Part shown: positions 36,831 through 48,540 of the stretch, one piece after another
Numbering within the stretch: position 1 is the first letter of the stretch
Layout: the number at the start of each line of letters is the position of its first letter
DNA from: Beta vulgaris subsp. vulgaris
Lineage: Eukaryota; Streptophyta; Magnoliopsida; Caryophyllales; Amaranthaceae
Assembly: GCF_026745355.1 (NCBI RefSeq)
Contig: NC_079202.1
Coordinates: forward strand, 26,893,072-26,957,071
Direction: 5' to 3'
Length of the DNA: 64,000 nucleotides
Made by a program: the position numbers and the translations under genes
Notes under the pieces: model-generated
Told to the model about the DNA's origin: nothing
What the model saw: only the letters and a program-made list of their open reading frames with translations
Databases searched by the model: none

Positions 36831-37218
36831 ACAAAAGAAAAAACTACAGCACATATGAGCCCTCATCTTTGGAAAATTCTAACATGGTATTTTTTTTCTA
36901 AACAATGACCGTGTCAGTTGTGGGGTTCCAATCAATATGAGCTACACAACTCATTTTTGTTTTCCCTTTTACCTTTTGGCTTTGAAATGATTGTATAAAA
37001 TACAAAAATTATTTATTCTAAATTTTAAAATGTGATATAATTTCGAAAAATAACCAAAACAGAATCTGAAAAAAATTCTAAAAAACTGAAAAATAATTTC
37101 GAAATAAAAAATAAGTTGGAATTTCTTTTTCGGATTTTCTTTCTCCAATCTTCCCCGTCCTCCCTCCTCTTTCTGGAACTCTGTTTTTTGGATTTTCTCT
37201 TTCCTCTCTTAATCTAAG

Positions 37219-39031
37219 TGTAACACCCCGATAATTCTCTTTTTTCAGATTTACATTTATAATATAGAACTTAGAGAATTACCAAAACATTATCGCCCGT
37301 GTGATAATGTATCGGCTTATTCAGAATTTTGCAGATGAAAATAATTAACTAATCTTTAAACTTTATTATAAATAAATAAATAAACAAATGAATAAGTACA
37401 TAGAACTCAAACAATCTAAATGAGTCTATTCAAACAAACTTAATAAAATATGTTCTTATAACTGTAGAAAATAAAATATACTGGTTACACATTCTCTCCA
37501 CTTCAGATTCTCAATGATGCACATCTGCGAACCTGTAATGTCATACTTTACTGAATCTGCTCACCAAAATGGGTCATCACAGGATCAATAAGGCAAAGCC
37601 ATGATCCCACACACACAAACAAAGCACGTAATTAGCAAAGTTAAATACTACATACTAAAACATAAGCATTCCTAACATGATATTAATAACAACATGCAGG
37701 TATAAATAATAACATTCTGCAGATAACTTAAACTGAACTAAATCCTAAACACCTTTTTATTATTCCAATGGAATAGTTATTAGCCGAGCTGTCCTACCAA
37801 CAATGCCTTCATTAAGAAGACGAAAATACGGGCACGACTCCGTATTTCAGAATGACCTGCGATATCGAGGAACCTTTGAAATAAAAGAGAGGGATGGTGA
37901 TCAATCCATTCCTAGAAAGCCACCATAACTCCAACTCCCAATGTCCAACTCTAGACGTGCACAAGTCTAAAGTCTACAACTATTCTCGTCACACTTTACG
38001 TTAAGTACCAATTACTACTTTTTATGACTCACATACAAGCAATACATAAATAATAATCAAATAATCACAACTGAACTTCTTTTATCATAGGATTTAATAA
38101 GTGATCACAACTTACAACCCAATATTATTTTCCTTTAATCCAATCCATCATAATTGTTGAACCAAGCCAACCATCCAACTTACCTTTACAAAGGCATAAT
38201 TTATCAACTTACCAAATAAGGCCCACAATCCTCATAAAATAGTGAAAATAATAATATAAGGGAACATATGAATAACACGATTCCATCCCTATAATAAATA
38301 TTAATTCCTCATGCGAATTAATAAATAAAAATTCTCTTCCACATGCTTGCATCAATTATTCCATACAAACATGAATCTTTACTCATAATAAATCTCAAAA
38401 TCACATGCTTGCATACAGGCATAAAACATGTAACAATCAATAATACCAGAAATCATATATGAACATAACAAGTTCCTATACATGATACAAAATTCTTTCT
38501 CCTTAAATCATGATACTAATCACATAGCACATAGGTATGTACGTACTTTGTGTAAACTAGTCGGCAGGCCACTTTTAACTCCTTAAAAGTCTCCTACGAA
38601 ATATTCTCCGCCTAGAAATCAATATAAACTAAAATCAATACTTTTAAATAAAAATACAACTACTCTAAAATATTTAAAATCCCCTTTAAATATATTCAAA
38701 AGTTGATTTTAATATCAAAACTTCAATTACCTTTAATTCCTAGCATAGTATTACCATACTAGTAATTAAAATTCTAAAAACTCCATTAATAAATTCTTTT
38801 CTGAAATTCCAGCAACTTTAAAAATCAATAAACCTTCTTTAAACATATATAAACATGTTTAAAATCATAATCTAAATCAATCTCATAGTATCTAATATGC
38901 TACTATGGTTTTCTAGTAATTAAAACCCTAAAAATCCATGCTTCAATGATCAAAACTACAATCTAACCATAATAAATAAATCTGAATTTTTATTCTTATA
39001 GTATAAAATATATATGAATCAAAATAAAATA
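37219..39031 (-). repeat. Truncated 3' LTR of M2
   Basis: Aligns with M1 LTRs (42015 onward, 50181 onward) from the terminal 'tgtaacaccccgataattctc' through 'gcatctgcgaacctgtaatgtc' and 'ccgcctagaaa' to the AT-rich block near 39020. The remaining part of the LTR seen in M1 (about 43760-44460) is absent, cut off at the foreign LTR. Confidence 0.8.
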
Positions 39032-39415
39032 TGTGGCATGTCACTTGGTGGGTGGCAGAGTCACACTTTGTTGCATGATTGTGTTGGGAGCCAGAATCGA
39101 GCCGAGAGAAAAGTTATGATTTGAATTGCGTACTATGGGATAAAATCCGATATCTAAGTTTGTGTATAGGAGATTTTATTTAGAATTACTTACAATATGG
39201 ATTTTTGTCATGGAATTTGAGATTGAATGACTATGTAATTGAAGTCTTATATAAAGGATTTTGTTTTATGGGCCAATAACCCACAGGTCCAACATCGTTT
39301 TATAGGTTATGTTTTCGCTGCGAGTAAATATTTAATTCAAGGCTTATTAAGCATTGATTGTGATTAGTGAATCTTAAGTGTGTTTAGCTAGCAGCTCGGG
39401 AATCGGGCTGTTACA
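39032..39415 (-). repeat. Foreign LTR (solo) at the M2 deletion point
   Basis: 384 bp running 'tgtggcatgtca...' to '...aatcgggctgttaca', so TG...CA at both ends and unlike the M-family LTR. Flanking 5-mers (aaaata side, cttac side) do not match. M2 pol and LTR start are missing exactly here. Confidence 0.6.
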
Positions 39416-40239
39416 CTTACAGTCTCTCCCAGGATGATTTTTGTTACACTTCCTACAATGGTAAGATCTTTTAGGTCTACCCTGATTATGGTTATCCTGG
39501 TTGTTTCTCCTTTGGAAATTTCCATTGTCATTTCGTTTTTCTTGAAATTCCCTTGGTTTCCCCCAGCATTGAAATCTTTCCTCTTTTCACCTACCACCCC
39601 ATTTTTCTTATCTCTCCTTGTTTGTAGACCATAGATATGAGATGCTCTCCCATACACAACATCTAGGGACGTAAAGGTCTCACCTCCTAATCCCAATTAA
39701 ATCTCATCAGTTAGACCTTGCTCAAACCTCTGGGCCTTAAGCTTCTCAGTGGCTACAACCTCAGGTGCATATCTAGACAGGGCTATGAATTTGCCGTAGT
39801 ACTCAGAGATGGTCATACTACCCATCCTAAGGTTAATGAATTCTTGGGCTTTTTGTTTCCTCATAAAGGCAGGGTACAACTTTCCTCTCAAGGCAACCAC
39901 AAATGCTTCCCAATTGAATCCTTCACCACCACTCAGCCTATCCCCATTTTCCCTCCACCATAGATCAGTCTCATCCTTCAGATACAACACAACTTTACCT
40001 ACTCTCATATTACCAGGGCAGTTAACAACCTCAAACAGTTTCTCGAATTCCCTAATCCAATTCTCTAAAAAGGTTGGGTCAGATTGCCCCTGATAGTAGG
40101 GTGGCTTAACTTTCGCTAGTCTTTCAAATATTTCCCCAGCAGTCTCAGGACGCTCAGCTCTCTCCTGAGTCAATTTCTCCGCCAAGAGGCGAATAGCAGT
40201 AGCTAGGTCGGTATTGTTAGCCATTGTACTTCTGAACAT
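39388..40239 (-). pseudogene. M2 gag with one in-frame stop
   Basis: The minus frame opens at 40239 (ANNTDLATAIRLLAEKL; PPYYQGQSDPTFLENWIREFEKLF; WREN..RL), the retrotransposon gag fold of Ty3/gypsy. It stops at 39697-39699 after QGLTDEI and continues in the same frame with LGLGGETFTSLDVVYGRASH. A zinc-knuckle-like CRKCNKNHPGRDC is readable at about 39460-39415 in a neighbouring frame. The ORF then runs into the foreign LTR. One nonsense codon and one frameshift separate it from an open gag. Confidence 0.85.
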
Positions 40240-40735
40240 GAAAGTAATATAACTCTACTTTAGGTTCCAGCATAACTTATATGTTCATCTAATAAGGCAA
40301 CATTTGATTTGATCATTAAAGATCGCATCAACAAACAATTTCTCAACTAGTTTCAAGTTCACATGAATTGTTCTCTAGTAAGCACATAACCATTCATGTA
40401 ATATATATTCACAACAACATGGAAGGATGAACAAGGCAGCAAAAAAATTATGACCACATAATGAAAAAATTATATAATAAAATTGTTCCCATCACGTGCC
40501 CAGAATAAATTCTTACTCACTCGTATAAATTAAATAATGGCTTTTATTCTTCCATAAAGGGTATTTAATAAAAAAAAAGGTTACTATAATATTATATTTT
40601 CCTAAAACAATAATTCTATAAAACTACTCTATCACTGTTGGTCAAATATCCAACATTATTATAATACTAATATGCTATATATTGTTAATCAGAGACATGA
40701 AATAAATCTAAAATACTACATTGTTAGTCTTATCC

Positions 40736-41140
40736 TTAGCTTCCGATACTGTTCAGGCGTGAATGTCTCATCATCAATTCCTTCTTCCCCTCTTCATCGT
40801 AGTCGATATACTTTCTCTGTCGCTTGGATCTTCGAATAGGTCGAGTATCTTCATCTTCTTCAGGTTCAGTGTCAGTTTCATACCTGAATAGGTCGAAACA
40901 AGCATGATAGATATCCTCTCTAGTGTTTCCCCTAGCATGATCAAGTTCTATAATGACTTCGTCATCACTAGGTATTCCTTTCCTCAGGATGCTACGCATG
41001 GTCCATTCTAAATTAGTATATTCTCTATCATCGATGGGTGCAACGTCTTCATCAACTTCATCGTCACTCAGGACGATGGGGTTATAATAGCTTCCTAGTA
41101 TGGCATACATGTTTAGGAAACTACAACATAAATAAACCAT
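40736..41140 (-). CDS. M2 extra ORF upstream of gag (134 aa, unknown function)
   Basis: An open 134-codon frame between the 5' leader and gag. A second ATG (MYAILGS, codon 11) has the context that is conserved in P1, so the real start is probably there (124 aa). The protein is very acidic (SDDEVDEDV, TEPEEDED) with a basic RRSKRQRK patch near residues 105-113, nuclear-signal-like. Homologous but broken frames occur in P1 (MSARQVNRVV...NPIVLSDDE, ATG at 55414) and M1 (about 49450-48960). I recognise no domain. Tat/Ogre elements are known for an ORF before gag; I do not know of one in chromoviruses of this type. Confidence 0.55.
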   Translation of the reverse strand: MVYLCCSFLNMYAILGSYYNPIVLSDDEVDEDVAPIDDREYTNLEWTMRSILRKGIPSDDEVIIELDHARGNTREDIYHACFDLFRYETDTEPEEDEDTRPIRRSKRQRKYIDYDEEGKKELMMRHSRLNSIGS

Positions 41141-41449
41141 AATATTTTACTACTCTCTCTAACGCGTTCTCAACAATAAATAATAAGGAGTAAGTACCAC
41201 ATCATAGGTATGAAATCATAATACTTAGCAGGCAAGAAAATATAAACAGCTAGCAGGGAAGAAAAATAATCATGCATCATTAGCAGGGAAGAAAAAATAA
41301 TAATGATGCTGAACTAACTATTCAATGCAGGCATATAATATTTCTATACTATATGCCCTTCCTATACTACTCATTCTCATAATGCAATAATACAAACTTT
41401 AAATGTATGGGAATATAATGCAGACACTTTTTATAAACTAATAATAATT

Positions 41450-41660
41450 AAGTGTCTAAAAAAAATTCGACTATATGAAAAAATTTCGGATATATAAAAG
41501 TTGAAAGAAAAGAAAAAAAATTTCGTTTCTACTAAAATTTCGAAAATTCGAAATTTTCGAATTATCCACAAATTTCGAAAAAAAATTTCGAACAGTAAAA
41601 TTTTTCGGAAATTTTTTTTTTCGAACTCTAACAAAAAATTTTTTTGGCTTCTAAAAGAAA
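41450..41660. repeat. TTCGAA/AATTTT-rich leader tract of M2
   Basis: About 200 bp of degenerate 'aaatttcgaa' words and T or A runs in the leader. Equivalent tracts occur at 49790-50040 (M1) and 54835-55050 (P1), at the same place relative to the primer site. Confidence 0.7.
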
Positions 41661-41787
41661 TATTATAATATGATATATTCCTATAAGTTTTCAAAATGAA
41701 TAAGTAGGAGCAATTCTAAAGTTTTCTTCAAATAACTAGTAAGCTAGTTAGTTAATTAGGCGCCAATAAGTTTTGAAAATAACCTAA

Positions 41788-42014
41788 TGTAACCCCCATA
41801 ATTTTAAAGGATTTTATAAATAAATTTTAGTATTTATATTTAAACATAATTTAGTTTTAAATGATTTGATTATATAAAAGCGTTGACTATTTTAAAAGTC
41901 AAATGAAATTATTTTGAGGATTTAAGAAAGGTAAAAATATTTTAATTAAACATGCTTTGATAAAAGTTCTAAATACTAATTTCTATTGGAAAAGAAGTCT
42001 AATTGATGATAAAA
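41788..42014 (+). repeat. P1 5' LTR, first segment
   Basis: Starts 'tgtaacccccataattttaaagg' and aligns with the reverse complement of M1 LTR at 44460-44250, sharing 'ttgactattttaaaagtcaa'. Interrupted by M1 after TAAAA (42010-42014) and resumes at 52654. Confidence 0.82.
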
Positions 42015-44460
42015 TGTAACACCCCGATAATTCTCTTCTCTAGAAAATACTTTTATAATAAACCTTAGAGAATTACGCAGGCATTATCGCCCGTGTGATA
42101 ACGTTTCGGCTTACTCAGAATTTTGCAGCGGAAAACAACTTTCTAAAACAACTTTATTAAAACTTATGAACTCAAAAACAATGTCAGAAACTAAAACACA
42201 CCAACTTAAAACTATTGTCTGAAAACATAAGTTCCTACGAAAACAACTTAAATGATACTAGTAATACAAGAGTCTCTCCATTCCAGATTCCCAATGAGAT
42301 GCATCTGCGAACCTGTAATGTCAATGCCGTCTTGACTCTGCTCCCCCGAAGGATCACCACAGGATCAATAGGCAAGGCCATGATCACAAACACAACAACC
42401 ACGTAATCAACAAAGCTGAGTACTACATATCATACATACATAATCCTAAACATGATACTACAAAAATATAACTTGCAGGAATAAACAATAATAAAACATA
42501 TAATAATCTGCAAACAACTCTTACTGAACTAGACTCTAAACTTTATTTACTTCTTTAAATGGAATAGTTATTGGACGAGTTGTCTATACCAGAAAATAGG
42601 AAATATGGGAGCTACCACATATTCCAAAATGACCTGCGATATCGAGGAACCTTTAAACTAATGAGGAAAGGCGATCAACCCAATCCTAGAATAGCCATGG
42701 GCTACCACCATGTACTCCAACCCTTAGTGTCCAACTCTAGACGTGCACCAGTCTAAAGTCTATAACCTATTCTCGTTTCACTTTACGTTAAATATAATTT
42801 AATACTTGTGTTGACACCAACCAAGCAAATAACACATAACTAAAAATCACACAATCATAACAGAATTCCTTTTTATCTTTGGATTAACAAGTGTTCACAA
42901 CTTATCAATCAAGACTCATTTAACTTCTTTTTATACTTTACTAACTTGCCTGTTGAACTCAGTCAACAATAACATCCACCTCTATATAGGTATAACTTGT
43001 ACTTACCAAATAAGATCCATGGTTCTTATAAGATAATAATAATACTCAAGAATCCATGTAAAACATGATTCAATGTTACTTACATTAATTCACTCACGAA
43101 TTAATACATAAACTTGACTTATCTGGTTGCATCAAATTCCATAAAAACATTAATACTCATAAATACTTCTAGTTTACATGTAGCACACAGGCAAATAACA
43201 TGTAAAACAATTCCAGTATATGAACAACAGAGTTCTATACATGATACTAATAAATAAAACATTCTTAAAGCATGTTTCTAAATCATATAGCACGTAGACA
43301 ATGTACGTACCTTGTATAAACAAATCTGTAGGCCACTTTTACTCGCTAAAAGTCTCCTACTACGAAATCTCCGCCTAGAAAATAAAATAATGAAAATAAT
43401 ATCTTGAACTAAAATTTATAGCAACTTTAAAACGATCAAAACCCCCTTAAACGTGTTTTAAAATCGTTTTTACGTACCAAACTTTCGTTATTTTTAATCC
43501 CTAGTATAGCATCACTATTCTAGCAATTAAAAATCCTTTAAAACACCTAAATACTACTTTTCAGAAATTATAGCACTTATAAAATCTAATAACCTCTTAA
43601 AACATATGTAAATATGAATTAAAACAATCTCATAGTGTATAACAACAACTATGTTTTCTAGTAATAAAACCCTAAAAATCCATGCTTTGATGATTAAAAC
43701 TTCAATCTAAAATAAAAACAAAATTGAAAATTTATTCTTTCAATATATAATATATATGAAATAATATATAAGAAAACGAGGAAAAGAATCAAAAGAAAAA
43801 GGAAGAAAAAGAGTGAAATACCGAAATCGCGATGAAACTATGGCAGCAAAGCGAAAACTTGCAGAGGCCATAACTGATAGAATAAGAATCGGAATTGAGT
43901 GATTCTTGAGCCTAATTCAATAACTTTTCGAGATCTACAATTTCTAAGAAGGAAGTTTGGCTAAAAAGAAACGAACTATGAGAAATCTGGCCAATCAGAT
44001 TCGGGTGAGAGAAAAAAAACGAGTGAAGGAGAGAAAAGAAAGTCGATGTAGAGAGAGATGGTAGAAGAGAAAATAATGTGTAGGTGAAATATTTGGGTTT
44101 TTAGGATATTTATAAAGGCTTTTACTTTGGGCTTAGGAAAAGAGATTTTAATAATGAACTTGATGACTAATAAGATGGGCTTTTAAGACTTTAGTCATCA
44201 AATATCTTTCCCTTTTTATCATTTTGGGCTTTCGATTCCATTAACTTCTTTTCAATAACTTTTTAATTTAAAACTCTTATTAAAACATGCTTAATTAAAA
44301 CATTACAAATTTTATTAAGCTATGAAAATATTTTAGTTGACTTTTAAAATAGTCAACCCTTTTTAAAAGTCAAATCATTTTCCAAACTCATTTGGATTTA
44401 AATATAACTACATAAATATTTAATATATTTATGAAAATCTTTAAAATTGTGGGGATTACA
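42015..44460 (-). repeat. M1 3' LTR (2446 bp)
   Basis: In element sense it starts TGTAATCCCCACAATTTT and ends GAATTATCGGGGTGTTACA. Nearly identical to 50181-52648. Short ORFs here (42215-42406, 42571-42756) recur in the other LTR and are LTR sequence, not genes. Confidence 0.92.
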
Positions 44461-44480
44461 GTCTACCCCCTTAAAAGAAG
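44461..44480 (-). promoter_or_regulatory. M1 polypurine tract
   Basis: On the minus strand 'ttttaagggggtagac' immediately precedes the 3' LTR start, the expected plus-strand priming site for reverse transcription. Confidence 0.7.
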
Positions 44481-44739
44481 TTTCGTCCCGAAACTTAACA
44501 CAAAACCCTCGTACTTTCAAAAGTTTGAACTCAACATTTCGAAAACTTTTGAGAAAAGGTAGTGCCTCTCGTGCACTTTCCCATTTTTAAAACACTGTGT
44601 TACTTATGAACACTTTTCTTATGCGGAGACTCTACTTCTTTTGCACTAACATGTGCAAATTGCCCAACATAGGCATACATATGCATGAAAATCTCATAAA
44701 AATAGACAAAAGCGCGAAATTTATCGCATTCTACCCCCC

Positions 44740-45291
44740 TTAAAGAAAACGAGTTACGCCCTCGTAACTCACCTCAAGGAATAGGTCTGGATACTTTTTC
44801 TTCATATCCTCTTCGGCTTCCCACGTTGCCTCTTCTGACTCGTGGTTAGACCAAAGAACTTTGACAATATGAACATCCTGCGTACTACGCACTTTCCTGT
44901 CGAGAATCTTGACAGGTCTTTCCTCATATGTGAGGCTACTATCTATCTGAACTCTTTCAGGCTCTAACACATGGCGCTCATCAGGGATATAGCGCTTAAG
45001 TTGGGATATATGAAATACATCATGCATCTTTTCAAACTCCATTGGCAATGCCAATCTATAAGCTACTTTCCCAATGCGCTCCAAAATCTCATATGGGCCT
45101 ACATATTTAGCACTCAGCTTGCCCTTTTTCCCAAATCTCATAACGCCTTTAGTGGGTGATACTTTCAAGAATACTTTATCACCTACAGCAAACTCATCTT
45201 CGCGACGTTTTAAATCTGCATAACTCTTCTGCCTATCTTGCGCAGCTTGAATTCGAGCCTGAATAATCGACATTCTTGACGGTCTCCTCAA
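44740..45291 (-). CDS. M1 integrase C-terminus with chromodomain
   Basis: A 183-codon open frame. The first part ([51 protein letters not shown]) is the Ty3/gypsy integrase C-terminal block. Residues about 130-172 ([34 protein letters not shown]) form a chromodomain, which in chromoviruses guides integration into heterochromatin. Its VKVLW..H..EEATWE signature is closest to Tekay/Del. This is the only long intact piece of M1 pol. The upstream integrase is frameshifted, so it is not an independent gene. Confidence 0.88.
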   Translation of the reverse strand: MRRPSRMSIIQARIQAAQDRQKSYADLKRREDEFAVGDKVFLKVSPTKGVMRFGKKGKLSAKYVGPYEILERIGKVAYRLALPMEFEKMHDVFHISQLKRYIPDERHVLEPERVQIDSSLTYEERPVKILDRKVRSTQDVHIVKVLWSNHESEEATWEAEEDMKKKYPDLFLEVSYEGVTRFL

Positions 45292-46164
45292 TAATTAGTC
45301 CCCAAAACTATATTCTCACTAAAGTCATTCCAGCAAATGGGACTTCTACACTTCCGTCCATATAATGCCTCAAAAGGTGCCATCTTTATACTCGCATGGT
45401 AACTATTGTTGTAAGAAAACTCAATCAAATCTAATTGGTCCTCCCAACTTCCTTGAAAATCATTGCACAAGCTCTAACATATCCTCCATAGTCGATTAGT
45501 CCTCTCAGTCTGACCATCGGTCGCAGGGTGAAAGGCGGTACTCATTTTCAATGTTGTCCCAAGGTTTAATTGGACCTTTTTCCAAAATTAGATAGAAATC
45601 TAGAGTCACGATCCGAATAATGTCCTTTGGAACTCCATGCAATCACCATACATGCTATATAGGTCTTAGCGAGTTGCTTCTTTTTCCATGTCTCCTTAAT
45701 AGGTATAACACGGCGGACTTGGTCAGTCTATCCACAATAACCCAAATGGTATCATTTCCACTCTCGTCTTGGGTAAGGCAGTCACAAAGTCCATAGAAAT
45801 AGAATCCCACTTCCATCCAGGAACCTCTAAGATTGAACTTTCCCCATGGGTCTCTTATGGTCTATCTTCACTTTCTGACAGGTTAGACACTTAGACACAT
45901 ATCGCTACTCTCTCGCTTCATGTTTGGCCACCAATAGATAACCTTAAGGTCTTTATACAATTTGTCACCCTCAGGGTGCACAGAATATGGAGTATTTTGC
46001 CCCTCGTCCATAAGACGTCTCTTAAGGTCATTGCACTTCTGTGGTACACACCACCTCCCTTTAAACCTTAGACTCCCATCATCATGAATCTTGAAGTCTA
46101 CTTCCTTACCTTGCTTCATTTTCTCCTTATCTTGTCTAGTGCTCATCCCCGACTTGACCCTCAA
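45292..46164 (-). pseudogene. M1 integrase core and zinc-finger region, broken
   Basis: 45288-45470 encodes [21 protein letters not shown], the end of the integrase core. 45883-46164 encodes the N-terminal region (GRWCVPQKCNDLKRRLMDEG, YWWPNMKR) before the HHCC finger, which breaks at a frameshift. Between them the reverse strand carries core fragments in shifting frames, so the catalytic DDE set cannot be read in one frame. Confidence 0.8.
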
Positions 46165-47589
46165 TAATCTCGATCGAAAACTGACACTCCCAAAGAAAGA
46201 TTACTAAGTCTAGCCTCACTTTCCCCAGGATTTAAAATTTCTAGGCTCAACCTTTGCATATCTCTACACAACTCCTCAGGGACTATCAAAGCACTCAAGC
46301 TATGACTCGATTTCGACTCAAGGCGTCAGCAACCACATTTGCTTTCCCCTCATGATACTGGTATCTAGATCATAATCCTTAATCAACTCTAGCCATCTTC
46401 TTTGCCTCATATTCAAGTCTTTTTGGGTAAATTGTACTTCAAACTCTTATGGTCTGTAAATATCTTGCAAGTTGCTCCATAAAGATAATGTCTCCAAATT
46501 CAATTCACAAACACTATGGCAGCTAACTCTAGATCATGGGTAGGGTAATTAGCCTCATAAGGTTTCAATTGACGCGATGCATAAGCTATTACCTTACCAT
46601 TCTGTTGCAACACACAACCCAAACCATTTTTCGAAGCATCACTATAGACCTCAAATCCCTCATTCCCATCAGGTAGGGTTAAAACAGGTGCAGTGGTTAA
46701 ACGATCCTTCAAGATCTGAAAAGCTTCCTCACACTTCTCATTCCACTCAAACTTGGACTCCTTTTTCATAAATTAGTCATAGGTCTTGCTATCTTCGAGA
46801 AATCTCTCACAAATCTCCTATAATAGCCAGCTAAACCCAATAAACTCCTAATGTCGACACACTCTTTGGAGTTGGCCACTCACTCACAGCTTGAATCTTA
46901 GCAGGATCTACTGAGACTCCTTCCTTAGACACAAAATGACCCAAAATGCTACTTTCTCCAAACGAAACTCACACTTAGAGAACTTGGCATTAATTGGTTC
47001 TTCTCAAAGTCTCCAAAATAATCCTAAATGTTCATCATGCTCGGTTTCATTCCTCGAATATATCAAAATGTCATCAATGAAAACCACTACGAACTTATCA
47101 AAAACTCATGAAAGATCTATTCATCAAGTCCATAAATATAGCAGGAGCATTGTGTTAACCCAAATGGCATTACAGTGAACTCGTAGTGACCATAACGCGT
47201 TCTAAAGGCAGTCTTAGGTACATCCTTATTCAGCTACCCTCAATTGATGATATCCTGAACGTAAGTCAATCTTCGAGAACACACTCGCTCCATTCAGTTG
47301 ATCGAATAGGTCATCTATTCTAGGCAAAGGGTACTTGTTCTTGATGGTAACATTATTCAACTCCCTATACGATACATAACCTCATACTCCCATCCTTTTT
47401 CTTCACGAACAAAACAGGAGCTCCCCAAGGCGATGCACTAGGTCTGATATAACCCTTATCCAAAAGTTCTTGCAATTGCGTCTTTAACTCACTCATCTCA
47501 GGAGGTGCCATTCTATAAGGTGCCTTAGATATAGGTGCAGTTCCAGGAACTAAGTCTATGGTAAACTCAACAGCTCTTGCAGGCGGCAT
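46165..47589 (-). pseudogene. M1 reverse transcriptase-RNase H, broken
   Basis: 47589-47365 encodes the RT entry block ([42 protein letters not shown]). 46769-46500 encodes the RNase H start ([30 protein letters not shown]). Between them, single-base losses relative to P1 (62407-63384) scatter the RT palm over several frames. Confidence 0.85.
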
Positions 47590-48540
47590 ACCTGAAATTT
47601 CACTGGAAATACATCCATAAACTCTTCACTATTGGAACATCCTCAAGTTTTAACTCAGTTCCTTACTCACATCTTGCACGCTACAGAAAAATAGCTCACA
47701 CCCCTTTCTCATCAACTTCTGCACTTGCATGCAGAGATACTCCAAACTTCTTGGTTTCCCAAATCGTCTATATGAGGTCAATTTTCCCGAAGGATTTCTC
47801 AACACTACCTTTGAACTTCACAATCAATGTTGCCTTGTAAAGACTCAACCAATTCATCCCAAGAATCACATCTAGGTCTCCTAAGTTGAACTCAATTAAG
47901 TCAGATGGAAAAACACTCCCTCCTATCTTCAAAGGCAGGTTTCTAAACAGCTTGGTACACCTTATGATTTCCCGAGTAGGAATACTAACCCTAATCGAAT
48001 TTCCTCAATCAAACCTTGCTCAAATCACCGAGCCTTTAACTCCTCAACGGTTATTACCTCACATGGAAATCTAGACAATGCTAGAACTTGCTATAATACT
48101 TAGAGATAGTCATACTTCTCATCCTAAGTTTTATAAACACTTGGGCCCTTTCTTTCTCATAAAAGTAGGGTAAAACTTTTCTCTTAAAGCAACAATAAAG
48201 GATTCCCAATTTAACTCTTCCATAATACTAAGTCTAGTCTCATTCTCTTTCCACCATATGTCAGCCTCATCTTTTAGATATAATGCAACTTGACCTACTT
48301 TAATAGCTTCAAGACAATTCACAGTCCCAAAAATCTTTTCACACGCCCTAATCCGACTCTCTAAGAGGATAGGATCAACTTACCCTTTAAGGTACGGCGG
48401 TTTAATCTTAGCTACTCTCTCAAACATGTCCCCATCAAAATCGGACTCTCAGGTCTTTCTTGAGTCGAATTCTCTGCCAATAGGCGAATAGCAGAAGCTA
48501 AGGCATCATTATTGTTTGACACTCTACTTCGCAACTGAAA
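47590..48540 (-). pseudogene. M1 gag and protease remnants with internal deletion
   Basis: 48322-48131 gives the gag segment GQVALYLKDEADIWWKENETRL. After the QGL..EI block (about 48030-48000) the sequence jumps to the C-terminal half of the protease region (NLGDLDVILGMNWL equivalent, about 47860-47830). The zinc knuckle and protease D(S/T)G are absent. P1 has a deletion at the same left edge. Confidence 0.8.

Noticed and set aside
42215..42756. Paired short ORFs repeated at 50381-50902
   Set aside because: They are duplicated because they sit in the two LTRs of M1; no coding evidence.
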